From NCBI GenBank assembly GCA_025558075.1, contig JAHLKF010000027.1, forward strand, positions 186,001 through 250,000: a DNA stretch of 64,000 bases, given 5' to 3'. Of this stretch, positions 32,950-44,915 are shown piece by piece. The position numbers and the translations under genes are program-made. Each line of letters begins with the position of its first letter. The first letter of the stretch is position 1. This DNA is from Gaertneriomyces semiglobifer (taxonomy: Eukaryota; Chytridiomycota; Chytridiomycetes; Spizellomycetales; Spizellomycetaceae). The notes beneath the pieces are model-generated. The model was not told the origin of the DNA. It did not search any database and worked only from the letters and a program-made list of their open reading frames with translations.

Positions 32950-35900
32950 TTAGAACTGTGTGAAACCTTGACTTTGATAATCCACTTGACTCCTCATCCC
33001 GCCAAACTCCTGGCTCATGTATGCATCCGCTTGGCTTTTGTAATCCTCTATGTACGAATCCTGACTCATGGACAAGGCTCCCAAGCGATCGCTCTGAGAA
33101 AACGAAGCCTGACTGCTTTGGGAGACCAGATAGCCACTTCCTTGGGTGAAAAGCCCTTGTGAATCGGCCTGAGAGAAACTGCCGCGCTTGCTGCCATTGA
33201 TCGACTGTTGTGACGCAAGCGATGCAAGGTCTTGCGAGTACTGTCCAAACGGAATCGAAAATGGGTACTGCGAGAAAACATGTGAGGGGTCCACAGCTGA
33301 AAGTTGGTCATGATAAGGGTTGGCCTTCGCTCCGCGAGTGTCGTTGGCAACTGGAGGCTTGGCAAAGTGCTCATGAGCTCCATGCGCGTACCGTTTACTT
33401 CTCTCATCTTTAGGTTTCGTGCGAGGGCGGGTAAATTGAATCATGGACTTCTTCAAATTATTCAGCGGTCCCTCGACAAGACAGTCTTTCTCCTTGAATT
33501 GCATCAACAGCTGATACCATAGGAGGTGACGCGCAAGTACCTTAGGGTTGCCGAGGATGACGAGCCCATACTTCGCACGGGTGAGTGCCACGTTGAGACG
33601 GCGGGGATCCGTCAAGAAACCGATTCCAGAGTGGTCGTTGGAACGGACGCAGGTTAAGATGATGTAGTCCTTCTCACGACCTTGGAAAGCATCAACACTT
33701 GCGACTTCGATCTCCTTATACAAATCCTTCTTGAGGGCTCCGGCAAACTGCATGTGGTTGACAATATAAGACCTCTGTCCCTCGTAAGGTGTGATGATAC
33801 CGATCTGCGAAGGGCGGATACCAGCTTTCAAGAATCGAGTAACAATTTTCTCACAATTTGTGGCCTCAGTCCTGTTCAAGTATGAGGTACCAGAGGTTGA
33901 GAGCTCTTCTTGACCATAGGAGCAATGAAACATCATCGGAGTCTCTGGAACAGGCCAAGGAAAATCGACATCTTTGCGGATACGTTCTTGTACGGTCACA
34001 CCGTTTTGCAGGGACCCTTCGTAAAACATGTTGGACGGAAACTCAGATAAACACGGGTGCATCCGGTACTGTACTTGCAAACGAATGGGTCGAATGTTCA
34101 AAAGCACCAGACGCTCAAAAAGCGATTGCGAAAGACCAGCCTTGGCAGCCTTCTTGTTCAGAATCACCGGACCCAATTGCTTATGGTCACCGACAAGGAC
34201 GATCTGCTTCGCGCCGAGAACGATAGGGATCAAACACTCGGGCTCAGCGGCCTGCGTGGCTTCGTCAATGAGAACGGTCCGAAATTCGAATCTTTGCAAA
34301 CGCGGATCGCCTGCTCCAACACAGGTGCAACACACAACATCGGCGTTCTGCAGTATTTCACGCTCTGCTCGCCGCTTCAATGAACGGTATCTGTTCTCAT
34401 CCTGCTGGTTCAGCTCGCCAAGCTCCTGTTTTAGCTTAACATACTTCACTAACTCCGGGTCGGTGTCATTGTTGATAACTTGCTCATGCAAAGTCAAGAA
34501 TGAAACAGGAGAATCAAGCGCTTCTCGGCTTTTGGCAGTAACTCGAACCACCTTTAACCCCGTTTGATGGATTTTCTCAGTCAACTGATCGACAGCCACG
34601 TTACTAGGTGCGCACACGAGTACTTGGCCACCATTCATCTTCGCAAGATGATACACAATAGTAGCAGATGTGACCGTTTTTCCCGTTCCTGGAGGACCCT
34701 GGATCAAGCTAAGTGGTTTTTGCAAAACGCTCTTCACGGCGTACATTTGCGAGTGGTTCAAGTCCGGCAGACTGGGGGCGACAATACGCTTGGGCATCAC
34801 TGCCTTCAGCATTTGCGGTTCAACATCATGGCCTAATAAGCGGTGATAAATGTAGCTGCTAACGGAGTGTTCGTCTACAGCGAACGTTTTCATCGCCGCC
34901 TGCATGCGATCGAATGATGTGGATTTCCAGACGAAATCAACAGTGAAATTGTGCGTGCATTGAATAGGCGTCTTGTTGTCATGGGTCAACTCCAAAATGA
35001 CTTCATCGGACAAATTGTTGGGGACTTTGATGACATGCCCACGACATTCCCACGGCGCTTTGAGAAGCTCTCCCTTATAACGTAAAAGCATTTCGTCTCC
35101 CACTGCAAGACGCACATCCCCTTGCTCCAGTTTGGGTAGAGTAAAGCAAGCCAGTCGCTTCTTGCTCAGATTTTGGTCCCAACGGATCACGACATCCTCT
35201 TGCGTTTGCGATTCTTTCAATTTTTTGTCGTAGTCGGCTTCCATTTTGATCAGAGGGCCAAAAACGTTTTGGTACTGGTAAGCATCGTCGTAGCGCAAAG
35301 TTACAGGTTCAGGATCTTCATCAACGCCTGGTTTGTTAAGATCATCCACAGTGGCATTCTCATCCTGTGTCCACCTGTCTTCCAGCGCCTGAATCTGCGA
35401 AGGAGTAATATGCCGGGCCCGAAGCTGTTCCTGCTCGCTAGGAATTTTCACCAACCATGACAGAAAGCACCGATCTTCAATCAGCGGTAACCATTGTGTA
35501 AGGTCCCAAGCAACATCCTTCTGTCCCATCGGGTTGGAACATTGTCTATATTGCGAATCATTAACATGCCAAATGCGTTGGGTACGTACGTTTAATGCTC
35601 ACCTGCACAACAAAACCACGACAGTGTCAGATTTGGCAGGAATAAATCCCAAATTGAAAACATTTCGAGAACCACAATTGTAGCACTCCAGAACAGTGTC
35701 ACCAAGGGGCGATTCGGGATGTAATCGCACTTCCTTGTGGCGAGCCCGTACCAAGTGTTGAACAATGTGGGCACCCCGAGTGGCACCGAGTCGGGCATTA
35801 CAGAACCACTTGTTGCAACCCAGGCATTCCACGACCGCTGACGGATTATGAATGCCACAGTATCTTCAAGAAAGATTACGTATAAATACTGCGGCCATGT

Positions 35901-36322
35901 CGAGGTACGCTGAATGAACGATTTCTCTACTTACTTGCAGGCATGCGCCGGAAGCTCTACGTGCTGTTCCTCGTAGCCATCTTCTCCAACATCTAAGCCG
36001 TATTCCGAGGGCAAATCCTCCACAAAGTCGATATTTCCCCGGTAGTCAATTGAAGACCTGCGAGGGCGCACTGGGGCGGCGGGTAGATCTTGTGTCAACT
36101 GGGTAGATTGCGAGTTCAAAGTTAAAGATGCCAAGGAAAGATCATCAAGCCCATCCTTCAGCGACTGCGTTTGAGAGGAGTACCCTTCATAGTCATATTG
36201 AGAGCCCTGAGTATCTTGAAACTGTCACAAGGAAAACTTCGACATCAACAAATTGAAGGTTGAAAAGCAAAGGCAAAGCATGCAATCGGACTTACCTCAA
36301 GAAAGCCAAACTCTCTCTCCAT
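32950..36322 (-). CDS. UPF1: UPF1/NAM7 RNA helicase of nonsense-mediated decay
   Basis: Exon 1 starts at ATG 36322 (MEREFGFLE). Exon 2 (about 36222-35934) is acidic, with SQ sites. Exon 3 holds the Cys/His domain ([31 protein letters not shown]) that binds UPF2. The large exon 35529-32950 has the SF1 helicase core: [11 protein letters not shown] (Walker A), [13 protein letters not shown] (DEAT), [15 protein letters not shown]. The C-terminus is rich in SQ ([22 protein letters not shown]), the sites phosphorylated by SMG1-type kinases in animals. Length is near 1,050 aa. All expected domains are present and intact. Confidence 0.95.
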
Positions 36323-36453
36323 CCTTCTGCCTGTTACTGTCGGCCTTGCGTATATGGCCGTTCACCGAGAAGGTTTCCCGACGACGAGGCAAAATCAAGA
36401 CGAAAGTTGCAACTTGTCGACTGTCCCACTGCTCTAACGACACCCCGTGGTGT

Positions 36454-36500
36454 GTGATTAATAATCACGTGGTTGTAAACATACCCTTGGCAGTATATAA
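36454..36500. promoter_or_regulatory. 15-bp palindrome, E-box and TATA-like box
   Basis: gtgatta-a-taatcac (36454-36468) is a perfect inverted repeat around one central base. It overlaps CACGTG (36466-36471), a bHLH-type site, and tatataa follows at 36494-36500. It lies 130-180 bp upstream of UPF1 on the opposite strand, so a TATA in this orientation would drive a plus-strand transcript toward 36590. Confidence 0.45.
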
Positions 36501-36587
36501 GGCGCCCGCTCGCGCCTTTTCTTCGTCTGTTTTCAAGGACGGGCGAGCACATCTCGGAGAATCGCTTTCGAAGCTTTACAGACGGAG

Positions 36588-36935
36588 ATGGCTGGCGCAA
36601 ACCAGTCAACCTCTTTTAATACGCTTTGGGAAAAGTCCTCGAACATGTGGCAGAAAGTGTCGCCGGGAAACCGGGTCCTACTCTCCTGACACTGCCTTGC
36701 TCGTGAGTCGCGTCTACATACTTGCTTGCTGTCACTAAGAAGGCCTTGTTGGCCAGTGGGCAAGTGGAGGTGTGCGCGGGAGAGCCAGTGCAGAGTGTGG
36801 TTCGTTATAGCAAAGTTATGCGATTGCTTCCGACCTGCGGGTTCAGAAGTTACTCAACGAGGCTTACTTCGGGTGCTTGTCCGTCCGTCCCTCCCCAAAA
36901 TAAAGGAAGAAAAATTCGCGATTGTAAATAATAGA
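36588..36935 (+). CDS. Possible small two-exon gene, product unknown
   Basis: ATG 36588 opens MAGANQSTSFNTLWEKSSNM and continues WQKVSPGNR before a stop. A GTCCTA...CACTAAG intron of ~75 bp would join it to KALLASGQVEVCAGEPVQSV, then VRYSKVMRLL. The TATA-like box at 36494 is suitably placed. The donor is weak and no family is recognised, so this is only a candidate. Confidence 0.22.
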
Positions 36936-37017
36936 TGAATTTAAAACGAAGTAGAACAATGCGTCTATAAAGGTGGCACGTCCAATCAAGGTACATCTGG
37001 TCACTGCCGCTAACAGC

Positions 37018-39774
37018 TCAAGCACCCGCTTCTCTAATGGTTCCCGTACTTTGTGTATCGTCATCAGTAGCATTATCATCACCCAGCAGAGACGATGTTT
37101 CGCCCATCTCACTTCCGAAAACACGGTCATCCTGATTGTTCTGATTGTCCGCCTCCATGCGCGAACGGTAAGTCGTCCACTCCGCCGACGCTTGACGCGG
37201 TTCAGCGATCGCAGGTGAATATGATCGAATGCTGGGCCCAGCTATTCCCACATTCCTGTCACCGTCCATATAGCTGGAGAAATAGCTACCTGTCGTATAG
37301 GACGGTTCCTTGTTGGGAACTGTCCATTCGGGGTTCAAAAACTCGTCATCGCTACCGCTTTGTGGCACAACAATTTGTATAGGCTCTCCTGGTGTCGGTT
37401 GACAAGCATGTGGATGTCTATGCTTGAGATACTCTACAGCGTCCCGAATCTTGCGGAAAAAATGGTCGGGCCCGATGAGGTCATACAGTCCTGACCATAG
37501 AAATGCGTTCTTGCACGAGGCTCGCAGTTTGGCAAAGTATACGTCTATATCGCGGTCCTTATATTCTTGTACGATTTCTAGTAAAGTCAACGTGGCACTA
37601 CAAAAAAATGCCATTTACGATTTGTTCATAGGATTGTTAATTCAATGAAATAAAACATACCTAGCATCAATGGCTGTAACAGCTCCAAAATCGAATACGA
37701 CGGCGCGTATGTGGTCACAGCCGCACGTTCCGTCTTCCGTGGGCGAAGCAGCTTCGTTATGTTGCGATTGGGACCGCGACGCACGTCTTCTGCGTCTAAC
37801 GGGCGTCTCACCGGGATGAACTCCAAGGTCACCGTACATTTCGACCCGTTTCAGCCGGTCTTTCAATTGGCCTGTGTTGCCAAAGAAAAGACCTTCTTCG
37901 ATGCGAATAACGAGAGCATCATTGATTTTTTGCACCTTATCAGAATCATGGATACTGCGATATTTGGTCTTCAGGGTGCCCGTGAGAGGGTCGACGACAA
38001 GAATCTGTCCCAATATTGCCAATCGCGTCTGATTCAACCAACGTCTTAGTAAACCGAAAAAGCCGCATAAAATTCATGACTGAATCGTTACCTTCGTCGT
38101 GTGCTTAACAACAAGCAATAGCGAGATACCAACGGAGAGTAAAGTCCCAGACTCGATTGAAAGGAAGATGGTAGTCAAAAATGTTATCAGCAGTAGTCCC
38201 ACATCCTTCCAAGCTCGAAGCTTCAACATGAAATGCACATCCTCCAGCTCGATCAGTTTTAATGCTGCCACCACGATAATAGATGAGCAGACAGCCTTCG
38301 GCAAGAACTCAAAGAGAGGAAGTAGCCATATTGTCGTGCACAAAACCGCGATACCAGTGAAGAAACCAGCCATCTGAGTCTTTGCTCCAGCAGCGTCATT
38401 CACCGCTGATCGACCGAGAGACCCATATCCAGGGAATCCGCCGAAGAGCGAGCACGCAATGTTTGACAAGCCTAGAGCAACAAGCTCCCGGTTTGGAGAA
38501 ACGGAATAATTATGTTTGGTGGCGTAAGTCTTAGCAACGACAATAGATTCGACAAATCCAATGACTGAAATTAAGATAGCGGATAATAGCATGTTCCCGA
38601 TCTTAGTGGTAGACATGGCGGGGATACGCGGGTATATGTACTCTCCGGATCCAGCACCTTTCACGTTAAGGATTGCCACTCCCTGGCAGTCCCAGCGGAA
38701 TGTTTGAGAAAGCAAAGTGGTGGTAACAACCAGCACCAAGATCTCAGGTGTGACTTGAAGCAAACGGTTGTCCTTGTTGCGCGCTTTTAGTACTTTCATA
38801 CCCAGGAGAAACGCAATGCTGCAGAAAGACAGTGCTGCAGTCAGGAAATGGGTGTCGCCGAGTTTTGACAGAGTGTCCAGCAGCTTGTCGATGGGCGACA
38901 TCAAGTGCTCACCGGCATCTATTGGCGGAATGACCGGTGCGCCACATTGACCTCCAACAGGGACGACTCCCAGCAGAGTGGCAGACATATCAATCATCAC
39001 AACCACTGCTACAGCCAAAACAAATCCGCGAAGGAGCGCTCGAGATAATACGGAATCCAGAAATCCCAATCGGAAGAACCCAAGCAGGAAGGTGAAGACG
39101 CCAACCATAAGGCCTAGCAACGTTGCCATAGCTATAGCTTCCTGCGTCCTGGCATCTTGGAGCAATAACATAGAGGCCATGTCGCCAGCGGTACTGCCAT
39201 CCTTGGTTTGGATGTTTTCTCGGATTGTCGCTCCGACAAGAATAGAGATGAGTGCCTCTGGCCCCACCCCGAGCTGCCGAGATGTACCGAAAAAGGCGTA
39301 TACTAGCAAAGGGACGCATGCCGTGTACAAGCCATGAACCGGAGGAATCTTTACCAGAGCTTGTGCATACGAAAGCCCTTGAGGGATCTGGAGCAAAAGA
39401 TTAATTGGTTTGTTTGCATCGGGCATCGTTTAAATCATACGCACCAGCAGAAAGGCGACAGTGATACCGGCAAGAATGTCTGATTGCAGATAGCTAGACC
39501 ACTTGTATTCTGGCAACCATCCGACGACGGGAACATAGTATCGCAGCCGAGTTTTGAATGCCTTATAGATATCTGAATTGGCTGGCCTAATCGGAGAGGT
39601 TTGGGCATCTACAGCGTCCAAACTAAGTGCGTGCTGGGTACCGTATGCAACCGTCTGCGTCTCATAAATACCAGGCACCAGTAGCGGCTCAGATTCGGAA
39701 CCCTCATTGGTGAGAGGATGGACGACACCATCGCCTGCGTTTGCGGGAGTTGATGGTTGGCGTACCGAGGGCAT
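37018..39774 (-). CDS. SulP/SLC26 anion (sulfate) transporter with STAS domain
   Basis: Start ATG 39774 (MPSVRQPSTPANAG). A cytosolic N-terminus leads into DILAGITVAFLL-IPQGLSYAQALV (SulP signature across a GTGCGT...CCAG intron near 39434). There follow 10-12 membrane helices with VHGLYTACVPLLVYAFFGTS and GGFPGYGSLGRSAVNDAAGA, then a STAS domain (QILVVDPLTGTL, IRAVVFDFGAVTAIDA) split by introns near 38060 and 37660-37600. The acidic tail has a dileucine-type ETSSLL. These carriers move sulfate or other anions. The long N- and C-tails resemble the vacuolar/endomembrane fungal members more than plasma-membrane Sul1, but substrate and site are inferred. Confidence 0.88.
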
Positions 39775-40768
39775 AGTAACAAGGTAGTCGTCGCTGAAAC
39801 TCCATAAAATGCAAAAGTGAACCTGTAGTATAAAAATCCTTTTTCCCTCTGCGGTTTGTTGGCTGTGGGTGCTGCAAAAGTGTCTGTCCAGAGTGGCTTC
39901 CAGAAAGGCCACAGACAAACGCGCTTTGTAAAAGAGACACTTTTGGACGTCGACAACAGCAACGGAACGGGCGTTTTGCAATTGGACTCCTGCCTTAATC
40001 TAATTGTATGATGCATTTCGGTGGATGCGAGGAACGGCCGTATCCTCGAGCCTTACCGGATGGCTGCTCAAACAGCAGATGGGGACGCTATTCGGGAACC
40101 CGAACAGGCCGCAATGTTGCAGTGCTGCTGTCTTCTCAAAAGGCACATGTGGTGCTTGACGCAATCATCATTGTATATCATTCATTGCCAGGTGTAATGC
40201 CGCTACATACAAGGTGATGCCCATGAAACGCATGATGCCTTCATTTTACATGTAAGGGAGGCAGCGGACGAACGCCTTTAAATTTAGGACATGCTCGGGA
40301 GTACTGGCGACTCCTCGCTCATAACAGACATTAGACACCTTTGGTAACAGGCATTTCTTTCGTCCTACAGGCACAGTGTGTACGCACATATGCATTATGT
40401 TAACGCTTCATTCCCATAGGATATCCCATTTCGCTCAACAGTATCTCATGCATCGTACTCTATCCATTGCCCAGCCCAACATCAAAGACGAACTCTTCAA
40501 TGTTTCATTCGGACGAAGCCAAAGACATGCACCTCGTATTCAGATCGCTGCTACTCTCTGAGCATTGGAATTGCAAAGAGTTCTGCTAACGCCCTTTTAT
40601 ACCTGCCAGTGGTGGCGCAGCCATAATTGTTGGCATAGACACGCGATTACGTTATCTGATTTTGTTTTGTTTTGAGCTGGAAATCGTCGAGGTCAAAAAG
40701 TTCAAACGACAACGACACCATTCCAATCGGTTGCTCGAGTTGACGACAGTAAACGCAAAGACGTCAAG
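39775..40768. other. Divergent ~1 kb spacer between SulP and RRP9
   Basis: I see only short chance frames. It should contain both promoters. No RNA gene, repeat or domain was recognised. Confidence 0.5.
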
Positions 40769-42758
40769 ATGGACGAATTTTTTGTGACGGATGACCCTGA
40801 TGCACCCCGTCTTTCCCAAAAAAAGCGCAAGCGTGCGCAATTAGCGGCAAAACAGCAAGTTGCCAAGCGAAAAAAGGGCTCAGACGACGAATCAGACGAT
40901 GGTGCCATTGACGACCTCGATCTATCCCATCATCGCAAGGGCGACGGCTCCGATTCCGACGCATCGGATCAGGAGACAGCAGCGGAAAAACGATTACGGC
41001 TTGCCAAGCGATACATTGCCAAAGTTCGCGAAGAGGCGGGAGCTGAAGAAGGCGAGGTGGATGCCGCGGATTTGGATAGAGATATCATTGCTCAACGATT
41101 AAAAAATGATGCCCTGGAGGCTCAAGGACGTCTGTCATTCACGATTGCCGAGAAATACGCCAATGTCAATTTTGCTGATCCTTCGCGAATACGGCTTTTC
41201 AAATCTGGGAAAAAGCTACATACCCTTTCCGTCACAGCAGTTGCTGTCGCAATACCAGCAAAGGAGAAGCTAGCGCCGCATGGTTCCAAGCCGATCTACG
41301 TCTATTCTGCTTCCAAGGATGCCGGGGTTGTCAAATGGGATTATTGGACCGGCAAGAAAGTCCATTTCGTTCCAGGCGGATTAAAGTTGACCAAAAAAAT
41401 CAGCAAAGCCTATTCTACAAAGTTGATCAGCCAACATAAGGGCCACCGTGATGAAGTGTTATGTTTGGCTGCTAGCACCGACGGACAGTTTGTGGTGAGT
41501 ATCGTTAGCTTGAATTTGCACCAGTCAGATCCGCTATTACGGAAAGTGGAGCGAACGCCCGTAGTTATACCGTCTGTCGGCTGTTCCTCCACGTCTAGCA
41601 TTACTTCGTGTAATGCGATGCAAAGCTTTCCTACATCTATTCGCGCTTTGAGTCTGGATTGTCACATATCTCGGTTGATTATTCAGAATTGTGCTGCGAC
41701 ACATATCGCTCTGGTTGATGAACGGGATAGCAGGCTAATCTCGCTTTCTCGTTTCGATAGGCCACAGGCGGAAAAGACAAATTGATCAACATTTGGTCTG
41801 TCAAAGATGATTCTCACATCGCCACATTTTCGCAACATCGAGATTCCGTGACCGGGCTCGCGTTTCGCCTTAACCACAATCAGCTTTACTCTGCGTCCAG
41901 TGACCGGACAATAAAGCTATGGAACATTGATTTGCTGTCGTACGTTGAGACGTTATATGGCCATCAGGACGCTATCACAAATATCGACGCGCTCGCAAGG
42001 GAGCGATGCGTCTCAACTGGGTCAAGAGACCGGACATGCCGACTGTGGAAAATAGTAGAGGAATCACAATTGATCTTCCGGGGCGGCGGTACCGTGTCAT
42101 CCTTTGCCGCGGGCGAGGATCTTGTGGTCATGGACGGTTTGCGCAAGACTGAGAAGCAAGCCACGCAGGCTGGCGGTTCATTAGATGCGATAGCAATGTT
42201 GGATGAGGAACATTTTGTGTCGGGATCTGATACGGGTGCAATTTCTTTGTGGAACGTCAACCGTAAGAAGCCATTATTTACAAAATTAAGAGCTCATGGT
42301 CCTGGGAGCCGTGCGTTCTTGCCGGGATCCGACGCGTTTGGGATTGGCGAAGGTGCACCAGCATGGATAACATGCCTAGCAACAGTCAGATATAGTGACA
42401 TGTTCGCCAGCGGCAGTGGAGACGGGTGGATCCGATTATGGAAGGTTGGCGACGGGAAGAAGAAGTTCAGTCTGTTAGCCTGTATTCCAATGGTGGGTAA
42501 GCTCGTACATGAAGAGTCCAGTTGGTGTGTCAATTGATTGCATGCTAACTTGAAATTGTTCAGACCGGCTTCGTAAATTCTCTTTCTTTCTTTGAGGCAC
42601 CAGTGGTGGACACCACTATGACATCGGATCAGGCGTCAAAAGCATCTCGAAAAGACGTGCTTCATCTAGCGGTAGGGGTTGGTCAGGAACACAGGTTAGG
42701 GAGATGGTGGCGGGACAAGACTGCTAAGAACGGTGTTGCTATTGTGACGCTCGGCTGA
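40769..42758 (+). CDS. RRP9: RRP9 (U3-55K), WD40 protein of the U3 snoRNP
   Basis: Exons 40769-41494, 41761-42492 and 42564-42758 give 550 aa. A Lys/Arg/Asp-rich N-terminus (KKRKRAQLAAKQQVAKRKK) is followed by RLAKRYIAKVREE, a hallmark of Rrp9. WD40 repeats include YVYSASKDAGVVKWDYWTGK, LISQHKGHRDEVLCLA, ATGGKDKLINIWSV, SASSDRTIKLWNID and SGSGDGWIRLWKV. Rrp9 binds the box B/C motif of U3 snoRNA and works in pre-18S processing. Intron 1 is 266 bp, four to five times longer than the usual intron here. Confidence 0.93.
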
Positions 42759-43238
42759 AGCTCGCCGCGCTTTTGACATTTACGTGTACATGCTTCGCTG
42801 ATACTACCTTATTTTGAACATACAATTGAACATACAAATTCTTGACACCGAGTGACGAAACACATCCAGTGACCACCGTATAGATGGGCATGTCACCACT
42901 GTACAAAAGCATTTCTATCTGGCCTTCCTTGGCAATATCGTGATACTTAACAATCGCTTGTTATGCGACTGAATGACCGATGATTTGGAAGTTTGCGATT
43001 GTGGCGTTGTTCTGTTATGTGGCGCCAAGGGTTTTTGTTACGTCACACTCCGCAAGCCTCCGTCATGACGCGTGAACGTCAGTTCCCCACAATCGTACCC
43101 CTCATCACAGGAATACTTAAACGGAGGATCTCCTGCGATGGACGCGGCACAGAACAGTGTACTAGTGGCAGAGAGAACAATACAAGTGCGATTATCATTT
43201 ATCTTACCTGGCGGACAGCGAACGGCTTCGAACGCAAG
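42759..43238. other. Spacer between RRP9 and DUF2231 gene
   Basis: Tandem genes on the same strand; presumably RRP9 3' UTR and the next promoter. No separate gene was supported. Confidence 0.5.
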
Positions 43239-43885
43239 ATGGCTGCAACCTCAATTACAAAGCGAGTATGGACAACTCTCCTCGGAAATGTCGGAGATAA
43301 CCCACATCCGTTGCATCCAATGATGGTGCATATCCCTTTCACTTTATACCCACTTTCATTTGGTGCCGATGTCGCCGCCGTTTTCTTGGACCGGTTCCCT
43401 CCCATCACACAATTTCTCACTTCAAGAGGACTTTACGCATTCAGTTACTATACCGGTATCGGGGCCTTAGTCGCAACTATTCCGGCTGCAATCACAGGTT
43501 TCGCCGAGTTGTTTGCTATTAGCAAGGAAAGAAGCCCTGAGGCACGGAACGTGGCTTGGTGGCATGCAGGGCTAAACATCAGTGCTGGTACGTATAAATA
43601 CTCGTTCGCTTCACAGTCACAAAAACTGATATCTTTGCGGAACATCTAGCTTTGATTGCACTCTTCAACACACTTACCAAGCGTACCACCGTCGATTTCT
43701 CACCGTATAATTTCAACATTCTGCTATCCGCGTTTGGGCTTGGTGGTGTGTTCTACAGCTCCTACCTTGGGGGAACCATGGTCTACAAATATGGTGTTGG
43801 CGTTAGGAGAATGGGAGAGGGCAAGAAGATGATTGCTGATGGACCCAACAAAGGAGTCAAGAGTGAAATCCTGCGCGAGGAGTAA
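43239..43885 (+). CDS. DUF2231 multi-pass membrane protein
   Basis: Exons 43239-43587 and 43650-43885 give 194 aa. Seen: HPLHPMMVHIPFTLYPLSFG, the conserved H-P-x-(x)-H-P-hydrophobic start of DUF2231, then four membrane helices (including YAFSYYTGIGALVATIPAAI and FNILLSAFGLGGVFYSSYLG) and GVGVRRMGEG, another conserved turn. DUF2231 proteins occur in bacteria and fungi with no proved function; His-rich helices have led to proposals of heme or redox membrane roles. The ATG at 43239 puts the conserved motif near residue 22, as usual. Confidence 0.8.
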
Positions 43886-44141
43886 ATTAGGAATAATTGG
43901 GCAGCTAGACGCGCGGACGGGCATGCGGCACCGGGAATGGTACTATGTGGGTGGATGTAATGGCTTGGTTTACTGTTATTTTGCGACAAATGTTAGCACT
44001 CAACACGGACTGTAAAGAAGTACGGAAGTTTTCTGATGGATTTCCATCGTTAACGTGTAGGAAAAGCACAGTTTGCGAGCACCTAAGCGACTCTGTGAGC
44101 AACATGCTAGCATAGCTTCCTGTTTCCACTTCCAAGCGGGC

Positions 44142-44500
44142 TCATTCTGCTTCTTCTTTCTCCAATGGTTCAGAGCATCCATTTCCGCCCTGCCGTTCCT
44201 CTTGTTCATACTCCTTTCTGAGAGATCTCCAATGGTTCTGGATCATTTTGCTATCCACTCCGAACTGCGCATTGAGTGCGCTCGCCATTTCGGACCATTT
44301 ACCGCCATGGTGCCTGTAATAGGCCTTGATAAAAGCATCTTGCTCGCGGGTCCACTTGTATGCATCCTTCAAACGGTCCTCCAACCTGTTAGCACAGATC
44401 ACCCGTGTAATACGCATCGTTTGCTCAATCATACCTTGGTGGTGATGGGCTTCTTTTTGTCCACCTTTGGCTCAGCAGTTTGCTGCTTGATGCGACCCAT
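44142..44500 (-). CDS. Small SANT/Myb-like DNA-binding protein
   Basis: Two exons: MGRIKQQTAEPKVDKKKPIT plus two residues from ATG 44500 to a GTATGA donor, and an exon starting at about 44377 (DRLKDAYKWTREQDAFIKAY). The SANT/Myb helix set has the Trp spacing W...W...W (KWTREQD, GKWSEMASALN, NHWRSLRKEY). The product is only ~97 aa: one DNA-binding module with a basic N-tail and acidic C-tail. Single-repeat Myb proteins of this size act as adaptors or telomere/promoter binders; no target can be told. Confidence 0.62.
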
Positions 44501-44915
44501 AGCTACTCTTCGCCTGCAACTCACCGTAGTAACTTCGCAGAGATGGAGATCAGTCAAAAGCCTTCCGCAAAATGGTCGCACCCTGAGGCACTCAGCCTTC
44601 GCTTCGCTTGAACAAGACTGGATCTGGAAAGGGGGTTTCAACGCATTTTCTCATGGTGGGAGCATGTTATCAATATATTACTTGGTCCCCACGCAGGGGT
44701 TCGTCGGCGAGATTATTTTACAGTGCTCAGCCTCTTTGCAAATGCACGATCCATGTACGGAACTGCAATGTGGAAGGCACCATTGAGATCCAACGTGGCA
44801 GCTCCGTCTCGTCCTCGCCCCGGAGTTGCATAGAAGGAAGCCGCCGGGACATCCGGTGGGCCTGCAGGACACCGCTAACAATGGGCTTGCGCCTACGGTC
44901 GACAAACGAGACCCA
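44501..44915. other. Spacer between SANT protein and bL9m 3' end
   Basis: No supported gene; presumably promoter of the SANT gene and 3' UTR of bL9m. Confidence 0.5.

Noticed and set aside
39609..40016. Extended N-terminus of the SulP transporter from 40016
   Set aside because: That frame differs from the transporter frame; the ATG at 39774 gives a normal cytosolic tail.
41495..41760. Intronic C/D-box snoRNA in RRP9
   Set aside because: A TTGATGA resembling a C box is present, but no CTGA D box at a suitable distance and no closing stem were found.
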